This document shows positions 35,698 through 43,802 of a DNA stretch of 53,948 bases, piece by piece. The notes under the pieces were generated by a model that saw nothing but the letters and a program-made list of their open reading frames with translations, was not told where the DNA came from and did no database searches. Numbering within the stretch: the stretch's first letter is position 1; each line of letters opens with the position of its first letter. Made by a program: the position numbers and the translations under genes. The stretch spans positions 1-53,948 of the forward strand of contig WTFU01000064.1 in NCBI GenBank assembly GCA_011523945.1, in the 5' to 3' direction. This DNA is from Mariniblastus sp. Lineage in GTDB: Bacteria; Planctomycetota; Planctomycetia; Pirellulales; Pirellulaceae.

Positions 35698-35952
35698 TTA
35701 CCGAGGCGTTCTCCCCAAATCGCGGGATTGTTGCCACTCGGGCAGAGATTCATCCCGAAAATCATGATCGGTGAAGTTGATCCAGTAATGAACCGGATCC
35801 TCTATCGCCGCCGAGTGGCTATCCGCTCCTTCAGCGACGAACTCTTTTCCACACCTCACACATCCCGTGTTGCGCCCCAAACAATCGATACTCAACTGCT
35901 TCTTCATCCCACAACCAGGGCAAGACACGATAAAAACTGGGATGTTTGGCAT
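35698..35952 (-). CDS. Small zinc-ribbon protein
   Basis: The 84-residue protein has CPGC at 11-14 and CVRC at 31-34, with a further Cys at 24, forming a probable zinc ribbon. A polar C-terminal half contains HYWINFTDHDF. An AGAGAG lies about 4 bases before the ATG. No family recognised; such short zinc ribbons are common in planctomycetes. The second, overlapping minus-strand frame (up to 36022) is out of frame and not cysteine-patterned, so I do not call it. Confidence 0.6.
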   Translation of the reverse strand: MPNIPVFIVSCPGCGMKKQLSIDCLGRNTGCVRCGKEFVAEGADSHSAAIEDPVHYWINFTDHDFRDESLPEWQQSRDLGRTPR

Positions 35953-36107
35953 TTATCTCTCTGTTCATGCTTGAATAGACTCTTGGTAATGCACCCCTGA
36001 TTGTACTGATCTCGCCCACCACCCCAATATCGATTTTCTTTGCGTTTTGGGCGGTTTAACGACGCATTTCACGATCGCTCCCCACCCCCTCAGTTTTAAA
36101 GGAGTAG

Positions 36108-36221
36108 ATGACGATGAAAGGAGTAATCGACAATGCCAGCATGGCGAGTATGTATTTGATCAGACCAATTGAAGAAGCCAGAAGGCAATCCTACTGGTGC
36201 CCTGCGCCGTTAAAAAAATAA
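36108..36221 (+). CDS. Candidate 37-residue small protein
   Basis: An ATG at 36108 opens a frame of 37 codons ending at TAA (36219-36221). AAAGGAG (36098-36104) precedes it, nine bases before a second in-frame ATG at 36114. A second AAAGGAG (36117-36123) lies nine bases before a third ATG at 36133. The two ribosome-site/start units look like an imperfect 19-base duplication (15 of 19 identical). The peptide ends with EEARRQSYWCPAPLKK and has a single Cys. It is too short for family recognition and could be chance, but the ribosome sites are among the best in the window. Confidence 0.4.
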   Translation: MTMKGVIDNASMASMYLIRPIEEARRQSYWCPAPLKK

Positions 36222-36254
36222 GAAATTCTGGCTGACAACTCCCGCAACCGGTTG

Positions 36255-37880
36255 CTAACGCGGTTTCGACGGGAGAACAAATGATTCACTAATTTCATTT
36301 CCCTCTGGCCCCACCTTGACCGGTTGAAATCCAAAATCACTCGATTCAGAAACTAACTCTTCGTCGCCGGTAAGCATCGTTTGCTCGATCAATGCAGTCA
36401 CGTCCATCAAGTCAACCAGCAGTTGTTGGTGAGAATACCCAGAATCATTGGGGCCATAAACTTCGACCCTGCCAAAAACGCGACCTTCGGACACCAGTGG
36501 GATCTGAGAATACCACTGTTGATTTTCCGCTCGATTGGCATCTGAACGACGGAGGGTTGCGTGAAACGATTCGTGCAACCAAGGGGCATTCAGATCCAGT
36601 GTAATCTCATTCAAACATTTGCTGTCTGCAAATACACACAGCATTTTCCAAACATCCTGCCAGTCTCGACTTCCCTGAACGTGGACTGAAGATTGTTGAT
36701 AATTCAATCCATTGGCCGATGGCATTTTAAGGAACGATTTCGCGATCGAAGAAGCGCGACGAGAAATCAACTGGTACTCTGCGACACCAAAAATTTTACT
36801 GGCGATCATCACGACAACCACAATCAAAATCGATGCCAAAGCGTATGCGGGTTGCTGGGTCACCAAACTCAAAACTGCTCCCGCTGCTGTTGTTGTGCAC
36901 AACAGCGCAACCCACAGCAAACTTATTCTCGGGCTATACCCCCGCTTCATCAATGAATGGTGCAGATGCCCACGATCAACTTCAAAGATACTTCTGCCCA
37001 TCAAACGCCGACGAATCACGGCGGCTGCCGAATCAATAAAGGGTATCGCCAACAAAGCCACTGGAGCAAAAAAAGCGATTGCCGAGTTTTGTTTGAAAGT
37101 ACACCGTATTGCTAGAGCGCTCAGCACGAAACCTATCAACATACTGCCGGCATCGCCAAGATAAACTTTGGCAGGCGGAAAGTTGAATCGCAAAAAACCA
37201 ATCAACGCTCCGGCCATCGAAGCCGAAATCAGCGCAGTCAACCATTGCTCCTGATAGATCGCCATCAAACTCAAAGCCAGACTCATCACGACTCCGACAG
37301 TTCCAGCGATACCATCCGCGCCGTCGAGCAAATTAACCGAGTTGATCGCCGCCAAGACCCAGGCGTAAACAAAAAACACTGAGAAGATTCCAAATTCAAT
37401 TTTGAAACCAGCAATCGTTACTTCACTAAAATGATAACCAAAAATAATCAACGTGGTCACAGCAAGCGCCTGGCCAACAAGTTTCTGCCTGCCACGCAAT
37501 TGAAACCGGTCGTCAAGCACTCCAACCCCGACAAGAATCAAACTGCCGGCCAACAGCCCAATTAGTCCGAAGTAATCACTTTCTCTTACCACTAGCTGAA
37601 ATGACTCCACCTCAAACGGAAGGCGATTCATCAGCTCATCCGTCAATTGTCCAAACAGGATTTGGCACTCATTACCTCCATACACAGCCAGAGGTGCGGC
37701 CAAAATCATCGTCAGCAATACCGCCACACCACCAACCATTGGTATGGCAGAGCTATGTAGCTTTCGCTGTCGGTCAGGACGGTCAACGATATTCCATCGC
37801 TGCGCAACCGTAGCCAGTCGCGGCACCAAAAGCATGGCTCCGAAAATGGAAACGACAAATGCGAAAATGACCGACAGCAT
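36255..37880 (-). CDS. Polyprenyl-phosphate sugar-1-phosphate transferase (WecA/TagO/MraY family) with C-terminal extension
   Basis: The 541-residue integral membrane enzyme should start synthesis of a lipid-linked glycan by adding a GlcNAc-1-phosphate-type group to undecaprenyl phosphate. Family motifs are all present: RKLHSSAIPMVGG (about 39-51), the metal-binding LDDRFQL (DD at 123-124), NLLDGADGIAG (183-193), VYLGDAGS (239-246) and HLHHSLMKRG (305-314). The family is usually 330-380 residues; this protein has about 165 extra residues at the C-terminus that look soluble, with segments HVQGSRDWQDVWKML and EGRVFGRVEVYG. It lies 52 bases after the O-antigen-ligase gene and is probably co-transcribed. 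Confidence 0.88.
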   Translation of the reverse strand: MLSVIFAFVVSIFGAMLLVPRLATVAQRWNIVDRPDRQRKLHSSAIPMVGGVAVLLTMILAAPLAVYGGNECQILFGQLTDELMNRLPFEVESFQLVVRESDYFGLIGLLAGSLILVGVGVLDDRFQLRGRQKLVGQALAVTTLIIFGYHFSEVTIAGFKIEFGIFSVFFVYAWVLAAINSVNLLDGADGIAGTVGVVMSLALSLMAIYQEQWLTALISASMAGALIGFLRFNFPPAKVYLGDAGSMLIGFVLSALAIRCTFKQNSAIAFFAPVALLAIPFIDSAAAVIRRRLMGRSIFEVDRGHLHHSLMKRGYSPRISLLWVALLCTTTAAGAVLSLVTQQPAYALASILIVVVVMIASKIFGVAEYQLISRRASSIAKSFLKMPSANGLNYQQSSVHVQGSRDWQDVWKMLCVFADSKCLNEITLDLNAPWLHESFHATLRRSDANRAENQQWYSQIPLVSEGRVFGRVEVYGPNDSGYSHQQLLVDLMDVTALIEQTMLTGDEELVSESSDFGFQPVKVGPEGNEISESFVLPSKPR

Positions 37881-37932
37881 CTACTGGCTTATCCGAATCA
37901 AAAAAAATACGTAAATTTCGAATCTCCGCAAA

Positions 37933-40662
37933 CTAATCCGATTTTTCGTTTGCTAGGATTTCCGACTCAATTTCCTCTACCAGTCTATCATAACCAGCTT
38001 TTTTGGGGCCGCGTTTTTTTAGCACTTTAGCCAGCACCAAAGCATCATCCAGTCGCCCCAACCCCTTCAAAAGAAGGGTAATTTCATACTTAACGGCAAG
38101 GTCGTTTGGATCGCGTCTTCCCGCCGTTTCATAGGCTTCCAATGCCAACTCCAGTTCACCCTGTTTCGCTCGAATTTGCCCGAGCAGGATATTATCTTCA
38201 CGTTTTGGATATTGAATTTCTAAAACGACACTTGCCGCCCGCTTCAAAAAAGCTGCTTTTTGAGGTGAATCTTCAACCATGTATTGATCGACATAGTCAA
38301 GAATCATCTGGCCGTCATCAGGAATAATCTCCAGTATTTTCTCATCCGACACAGCGACGATATTCCGACTGGTTCTCCCGGTTAAGATTTTCATTAATTT
38401 TTGATAACCACGCGGATCCAATTTTAAATACTGGTTCAAGTGGCTTATCGAACCTGAAACCAACCCGGACTGAAGATAGTAGATTCCCGCAACTCTTTGA
38501 AACGCAGGATTACCAGGCGCTAAACTCAACGCTCGCTCCATATCGCTATCCCCCGAACGAGCATCTCCAATCACCCCTTTTATTTCCGCTATCCGCAGAT
38601 GGACTAAGGGTTGGATTGGCGAGGATTCTCGACTGTGTCTGAAATAAGTCAACGCCCACGGTAAATCTTCGCTAATTGCAGGCTGATTTAAGAATTTCAC
38701 CAGATCGTACCGCGACTCGATGCGTTGAAAATAACAAACCGTCTCATGAACCCTTTGGATATGAGTCAAGTTCCAAAGGTTCTCTGAAAATTGAGCTTGC
38801 CGTTCTGAGTCCATCAGCGCAAAGGCATCTCTGAACTCAGCAGAATCCGTCATCGAATCGTATAGCTGCAAACGAGACCGGTGCATCCACAAGTCACCAA
38901 GATAATTCATACACTCCGCAGTAGGCGTTCGCTGTATCAATCGGGTGAGCGATGCAATGCGATCGGTGGTCTTTTCAAGATCCATGTTCTCGCGATTCAA
39001 ACGACTGATCCGCGGTCTCATGTACTGATCAAGTTGAGCTCGTCTATATAAATCCAATGCAACCATCGTTGAAGCAGCAAATAGAATCAACACCATAAAC
39101 TGCACAATATAATTCGGGCATTGAAATTGTAATAAAGACGATTTTTTCAGTCGACCACTTAACGCATGAGCTTGATAGGCTAAAAACCCCATCAGAACCG
39201 CGAGCAACAGCATGTTGGATGCGATATACAAACCAAAATCAAAACAAGATACGACGGCCTGTGAAAAAATCACAAACACTCCCATGGTCCCAACACCGAT
39301 CGTGGTTGGTGACGCGCCTTCGCGCAGAGTAAACAAGGCATTTTGATAAACCAGCAGCCAGGCCGCGAGAAACAGGACCAATCCGATCCACCCCGCTTCA
39401 ACCAAAGCTTGGAAATACTGATTTTCAGCATAAACAAATACCCCCAGTTCACGGCCACTCCGGTAAAGGCGATGAACGTTTCGGTAAGAACCCAAGCCTG
39501 ATCCAGCCAACCCCATTTCGGCGACCGCAGGCCAAGTATCTTTCCAGTTTTGAATACGAGCATCCGAACTCTCGATAGTTGTCGTGTCCATACTGTCGAA
39601 ACGAGCAATGAGTTCGTCGCTGAATCCGATCCAGCCAAACAGCAGCACTGAAATAACAAACACGGGTGCCAACACAATGCCAAAATTCTTGGGTTGGCGT
39701 GTTACACCAAAAACAAGAACTGTACCTATGCCTGCTACCAACAAACCAATCACACCGCCTCGGGAAAGGGTTGACGGAATTGCAGCGGCAATCATCACCA
39801 ACATAAAAAGAACCGCTAACTTGGTTGCCGTTAAATCTCGCAGCACTTCCAAGAGTTGAACCTTCAGACGACGCCAGACAGGCATATCTCGTCCTAGTAT
39901 TGGACGAGGTCCATCGGATTCATTCCGCGACATCACGATCACAAACAGTCCGATACAACATCCGAGGCACATCAGCAAATACCCCGCCGCATTGTTTCGG
40001 TTGACAAATGGACCGAACGGTGCACCCTTGAAAATTTCATGGAACCAAAACATTTTCCCGTTATCGGTCAACTTGTGAATGATGCCGAAAAAACTAATTG
40101 CGAATCCGTTGATTGAAACGGCGGACAACAACAGGACAATATCCCGCTTGGCACGAAAATAACGGGCTCCCATGAGTAGCGCGGACAAGGCAATCAACAG
40201 TAACCTGACCTGTCCCCAAGTCGCCTCTCGATCAAGAGAAACGGAAACGCTCGATTGTGGATCCCCCGAGTACTCTTGGTAAATTTCAACCTGCCTGCCT
40301 AATACGACATCCGCCACGGGACCAGGCAATGACCAGATTTGAAATAGCCCCATCCCGATACCGAGAAATACCAACACAGAAATATAGGGGAAAACTTGTG
40401 AGTTTCTTCGGTTGAGGGCCGTCTCAAACCACCAAAATGCCATGCCCACCATCAGCGCCAGCGTAATCGCGCATTGAGCCCAGTTTTCAACACTTGCAAA
40501 AAACCAGGGCGAAAGTACGACTGCCAGAATCAATGCCAAACGCCCGGGCCACTCAAACAACTCGGACGTAGATAGACGTTTCTTTTTTTCTCCACCTCCA
40601 CCCCCAAAAGACGTCGAATTCTCAAACGTCTCTTGCAGACTTGGAATGTTGGACTGATTCAT
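37933..40662 (-). CDS. O-antigen ligase/polymerase-type membrane protein (Wzy_C) with C-terminal TPR region
   Basis: The protein has 909 residues from the ATG at 40660-40662; the frame also extends to a TTG at 40710, which is less likely. About a dozen membrane helices fill residues 40-530. The Wzy/WaaL signature region is visible as FVNRNNAAGYLLMCLG and GLAGSGLGSYRNVHRLYR, followed by FVYAENQYFQALVEAGWIGLVLFL. The C-terminal third is helical with TPR-like repeats (ALEAYETAGRRDPNDLAVKYEITLLLKGLGRLDDALVLAKVL). It probably polymerises or ligates a surface polysaccharide on a lipid carrier. The WecA-like gene follows directly. Confidence 0.85.
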   Translation of the reverse strand: MNQSNIPSLQETFENSTSFGGGGGEKKKRLSTSELFEWPGRLALILAVVLSPWFFASVENWAQCAITLALMVGMAFWWFETALNRRNSQVFPYISVLVFLGIGMGLFQIWSLPGPVADVVLGRQVEIYQEYSGDPQSSVSVSLDREATWGQVRLLLIALSALLMGARYFRAKRDIVLLLSAVSINGFAISFFGIIHKLTDNGKMFWFHEIFKGAPFGPFVNRNNAAGYLLMCLGCCIGLFVIVMSRNESDGPRPILGRDMPVWRRLKVQLLEVLRDLTATKLAVLFMLVMIAAAIPSTLSRGGVIGLLVAGIGTVLVFGVTRQPKNFGIVLAPVFVISVLLFGWIGFSDELIARFDSMDTTTIESSDARIQNWKDTWPAVAEMGLAGSGLGSYRNVHRLYRSGRELGVFVYAENQYFQALVEAGWIGLVLFLAAWLLVYQNALFTLREGASPTTIGVGTMGVFVIFSQAVVSCFDFGLYIASNMLLLAVLMGFLAYQAHALSGRLKKSSLLQFQCPNYIVQFMVLILFAASTMVALDLYRRAQLDQYMRPRISRLNRENMDLEKTTDRIASLTRLIQRTPTAECMNYLGDLWMHRSRLQLYDSMTDSAEFRDAFALMDSERQAQFSENLWNLTHIQRVHETVCYFQRIESRYDLVKFLNQPAISEDLPWALTYFRHSRESSPIQPLVHLRIAEIKGVIGDARSGDSDMERALSLAPGNPAFQRVAGIYYLQSGLVSGSISHLNQYLKLDPRGYQKLMKILTGRTSRNIVAVSDEKILEIIPDDGQMILDYVDQYMVEDSPQKAAFLKRAASVVLEIQYPKREDNILLGQIRAKQGELELALEAYETAGRRDPNDLAVKYEITLLLKGLGRLDDALVLAKVLKKRGPKKAGYDRLVEEIESEILANEKSD

Positions 40663-41098
40663 TGCGTTGGAATCGAAAAAGCATGATGAGAAGTTCAAAT
40701 TCAAGGTCAATCGAATGTCGGCCTTGAGGAGGTATCGACTCGGTCAACTGGCGTCGACGTCACGACTATACCGATTATAGATAGGCCGAGAAATCAATAA
40801 CAGAAAGCAAATTCGAATAATCTGCAAAAACTACCACCCCCGTGATAAGAATGCGGGATGAAAGAGACCTTACCCCCGAATTCGTATTGCTTCACAGCGG
40901 GGAAAAAAGAATTTTTAAGATCGTGGCAGTTCGCAATCGAATCGATAGGCTTTCGAGTGCGGAACAAACTAAATGACCCCTACAATCCGAACGAGATCTC
41001 AGGGAGGTTGGTTCTCCATTAAGAACTTTAATTCCTCGCAAGTTGACCGCTCATTTTGCACAGCGCCAAAAAAATTGAAGCACAATCCAATCTCAAAC
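40663..41098. other. Intergenic region upstream of the O-antigen-ligase gene
   Basis: This region of 436 bases between two minus-strand genes holds a plus-strand frame of 85 codons that overlaps the next gene and looks random. A short inverted stretch (CTATACCGATTATAG near 40771) stands out only weakly. The promoter of the ligase gene should be here, but no consensus is clear. Confidence 0.35.
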
Positions 41099-41602
41099 TT
41101 AGGCTCGAGGATCAAGGGAATTGGTGTAAAGGACAACCAAAGTTCCTGCTGCAAGAAGACTCCACGGCAACCAATCCTGCGGACGGAACACACCGGTCTT
41201 GTCCGAGCCAATCAAGGTCGTCTGGCCTGACTGCCTAGCCTTGGGCGTTGCCATTGGTGCAATTTCAGACCTGCGTTGACCAAAGCCGGCGAGACTAAAC
41301 TCGGATCGTTGATTTCCATTCTGCCGTCGATAATTCTCTTCGGTTCGATACGGATCACCGAAACTGGATGAACCAAAACCGGAATTCCGCATCGTCGAAC
41401 GTGGGGCTTGGTAACCGGCCTGAGCTATGCGAAATTCTTCGTTAGCTAGGCTCGAGTTGGTTTTTGCAGGACTATCAAAGAGCATTGCCGCCACAAAGTT
41501 TGGCACCCGCGCACCGTGAATCACAAATTGTTGCGTCACCAAACATTCAAGCCCAGTGATGATCAACATGATACCCACGGCAAAAAAGAAGGCACGCCAC
41601 AT
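41099..41602 (-). CDS. Hypothetical small membrane protein
   Basis: The 167-residue protein has one membrane helix at each end: MWRAFFFAVGIMLIITGLECL (1-21) and WLPWSLLAAGTLVVLYTNSL (about 143-162). The middle is polar and low in complexity, rich in Arg, Ser, Gly and Gln (NSGFGSSSFGDPYRTEENYRR). No family motif. Proteins of this form occur in planctomycetes, but I cannot name it. It is divergent from the response regulator gene. Confidence 0.6.
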   Translation of the reverse strand: MWRAFFFAVGIMLIITGLECLVTQQFVIHGARVPNFVAAMLFDSPAKTNSSLANEEFRIAQAGYQAPRSTMRNSGFGSSSFGDPYRTEENYRRQNGNQRSEFSLAGFGQRRSEIAPMATPKARQSGQTTLIGSDKTGVFRPQDWLPWSLLAAGTLVVLYTNSLDPRA

Positions 41603-41994
41603 GTCTCAATCCTCGAAATATGCAAAACTATAAAGTGTCCCTAAATTTATCCCCATTGGTCGTTATCGGATTGGGCGATCAAGATAGGTAACTTTATTGC
41701 GTGGTCTAGTTACCAGCAGTACAGTCCTAATACCAACTACAGTCCCTACTCAAGCCACGCTGAACGTATTCCGGACCGTTTTCCCATGGCGAAGGTGAAG
41801 AGGATACCGTTCACTAATATCGGGATTTTTCCGAATAACAGGTCAGGACTTGTGGCAAGGATCGCCAGTGCCGAGTATGATGCTTCTAAAACAATTTGCC
41901 GGGATTCCTCTTACATCGCGGTCAGTAAACCACCCACCACCATTGTCTCAATCGATCTTTTTTTGCATTCGCCTCGCCCAACCAACAAATTGAG
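41603..41994. other. Divergent intergenic region
   Basis: The region of 392 bases between divergent genes must contain both promoters. The frame of about 86 codons inside it overlaps the response-regulator start and has no domain. I see no clear operator. Confidence 0.35.
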
Positions 41995-42408
41995 ATGTCT
42001 AATCAATCGAACCCTGAAGTTGACGAATCTGATTCTTCGCAAGTAAACCCACACATTCTTATCATTGATGATGATGTTGAAGTTACTGAATCGATTCGGC
42101 AAGCGCTGGTTGCCACCGGCTACTCAGTTTCCGTTGCACTCGACGGTAACCAGGGCCTGGCCTACACCGAAGCAAAATCACCCGACTTACTGATTTTGGA
42201 TATCATGATGCCAAGACGGAGTGGATTTTTGGTGCTTGAGAGATTGCGGCAAAACGACTCAAACCCCATTCCCGTTATTATGATCACGGGTAACGAAGGT
42301 GCTCGGCATCGAGAATACGCGGAGATGTTGGGGGTCGACGACTACATAAACAAACCGTTTACAATGGATCGCCTGCTCAGTAGCATTAGCAATTTACTAG
42401 AGCAATAA
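41995..42408 (+). CDS. Single-domain response regulator (receiver only)
   Basis: The 137-residue protein is a single CheY-like receiver domain with a 19-residue polar N-terminus. The acidic pocket is D25-D27 (IDDDVEV), the phospho-acceptor is D69 (LLILDIMMPRRSG), T98 lies in MITGNEG and K120 in INKPF. All signalling residues are present. There is no output domain, so it should act through protein contacts or in a phosphorelay. No histidine kinase gene is adjacent. Confidence 0.93.
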   Translation: MSNQSNPEVDESDSSQVNPHILIIDDDVEVTESIRQALVATGYSVSVALDGNQGLAYTEAKSPDLLILDIMMPRRSGFLVLERLRQNDSNPIPVIMITGNEGARHREYAEMLGVDDYINKPFTMDRLLSSISNLLEQ

Positions 42409-42530
42409 GTCGTTTCTAATTAAAGTTCCCAGCGTAGCGAACGGGATTCGCGAGACAAAGTGCAGCTTGGAAATTTTATTCACTTGCTTGTAAAAGTGTC
42501 GGCCAAATCAATGCAACTTAGCCCGGCAAC

Positions 42531-42746
42531 TTACTTTCCGATGTCACGTGTCTCAGAGGGGCCCAGACGACTCGCTTTCTGATTCTCAAGCTTTATCGCG
42601 TCGTAAACCTCCTGACGATGGACTGGTATTTCCTGAGGAGCATCGATTCCCAAACGGACTTTGTCCCCCCGGATATCTACAATAGTGATCATGACGTTAT
42701 CGCCGATCATGATGCTTTCGTCTCTGTGCCGCGACAAGACCAGCAT
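42531..42746 (-). CDS. csrA: Carbon storage regulator CsrA
   Basis: The 71-residue RNA-binding translational regulator starts with MLVLSRHRDESIMIG. The start at the ATG 42744-42746 is fixed by this canonical N-terminus and by AAGGAG six bases upstream; the frame continues to a TTG at 42782, which is not used. Residues L4 and R44 (PVHRQEVY) are the usual RNA-contact positions. It is slightly longer at the C-terminus than the enteric protein. CsrA binds GGA-containing sites in leaders of target mRNAs; FliW normally antagonises it, and fliW lies upstream on the same strand. Confidence 0.97.
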   Translation of the reverse strand: MLVLSRHRDESIMIGDNVMITIVDIRGDKVRLGIDAPQEIPVHRQEVYDAIKLENQKASRLGPSETRDIGK

Positions 42747-43107
42747 GGCTGGCTCCTTAAATCTTAAATTTAATTCCAACAAAGTCGCCTAACGGAAACC
42801 TTCCCGTTTTTGCGAGCGAACAAATTCCTTTGCAATCCTTTGCTGTAGGGCTTACTCCGTACCAACAATCGGAAACGGGGCAAAACGATACTCCCTGTGT
42901 TCATCGGCTTAAGTCTGGTACACAAAACAGAAAAGCGGCTGACTTTTCTTATGTTCCGTGAATGAGGAATATCACGGAGGTATTGTTCCGTTCGTAACGA
43001 CTAAAACGCCATTTGCACGACGAACCAACTAATTTAGCAACATCCGGGGCCGAAAAGTCACTGCCAGAGAGAGCGAATAACGCGGGCTAGGCTATAAACG
43101 GATCGAA
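42747..43107. other. fliW-csrA intergenic region
   Basis: This region of 361 bases lies between fliW and csrA on the minus strand. It has a 6-pair hairpin (42956-42977: CCGTGA, 10-base loop, TCACGG). In the plus-strand RNA the loop contains AGGA, but that strand has no gene, and GGA is not more frequent than chance. The spacing suggests csrA may have its own promoter. Nothing further is clear. Confidence 0.4.
42753..42758 (-). promoter_or_regulatory. Ribosome binding site of csrA
   Basis: AAGGAG on the minus strand, six bases before the ATG, decides the csrA start. Confidence 0.8.
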
Positions 43108-43548
43108 CTACGCACTGCGTTTTAAACTAATCGGCAAAGTTGCCAATTCATACTGCATCGGCTGGGCATCGACCGTTACTACCTGACAACCAATTCGTCG
43201 ATCTAAATTGATAACGAGCGGTGCTCGCATATTTAATGTCAGAGTTTCATCACTTCGACTTACGATCCCAAGAACGTACGCCTGTTCAACCGATGTTAAC
43301 TGCAGGACATCTACATCAGAAGGCTCTAAACGCACCTGATATTCCGGTACAAATCGACGTGGTGAGACAACAGGCAATGCGATGTCGGCGTGTTGCATGC
43401 TCTGCAACCACGCTACCGATGAGTTGTCAGCGTCGGCGAGCAGAACCCAGTGGCGACAATCTTCGAACCCCAAGAGTCCATTTCGAAAAAACAAGATATC
43501 GTCCGGTTCGATTTCGATCGCGGCAAACCTTGTTGTGTGAATTTTCAT
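43108..43548 (-). CDS. fliW: Flagellar assembly factor FliW (CsrA antagonist)
   Basis: The 146-residue protein has the family's features: IEPDDILFFRNGLLGFEDCRHWVLLADADNSSVAWLQSM is the typical N-terminal block (shown here as FRNGLLGFEDCRHWVLL and VAWLQSM), then LPVVSPRRFVPEY, VLGIVSRSDETLTLNMRAPLVIN and GCQVVTVD. FliW binds CsrA allosterically and, in flagellated bacteria, also flagellin. Here csrA is downstream on the same strand but about 360 bases away, and no flagellar gene is in the window. Confidence 0.95.
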   Translation of the reverse strand: MKIHTTRFAAIEIEPDDILFFRNGLLGFEDCRHWVLLADADNSSVAWLQSMQHADIALPVVSPRRFVPEYQVRLEPSDVDVLQLTSVEQAYVLGIVSRSDETLTLNMRAPLVINLDRRIGCQVVTVDAQPMQYELATLPISLKRSA

Positions 43549-43802
43549 CTCGACACCGTGTAATTAACGTTTTTCTTGGCGGCGACTATCCCCATACGAA
43601 TTGCGGGGAAAAATCACGCCGTCCTTCTTTTCATCGGCGACTCGGGACGACTGCTTAAGTTAAAATAATCCGATTGTTCGCATTTTCCCAACAAACCAAA
43701 GTTGGTGGTTTCTCAGGGTTCATCTCGACACCGATTCCTGATTTCCCTACGATAATATCGAACCCAACCGCCAATGTCCCTTGGCTGCCACAGGTGCTAG
43801 CG

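Noticed and set aside
36255-40662. Capsule or LPS operon
   Set aside because: Only two genes (Wzy-like and WecA-like) are present; no flippase, sugar-nucleotide enzyme or ligase partners are seen.
42747-43107. Possible CsrA-sequestering small RNA on the plus strand of the fliW-csrA gap
   Set aside because: I counted about five GGA triplets in 361 bases, which is what chance predicts. One lies in a hairpin loop, but this alone is not enough.
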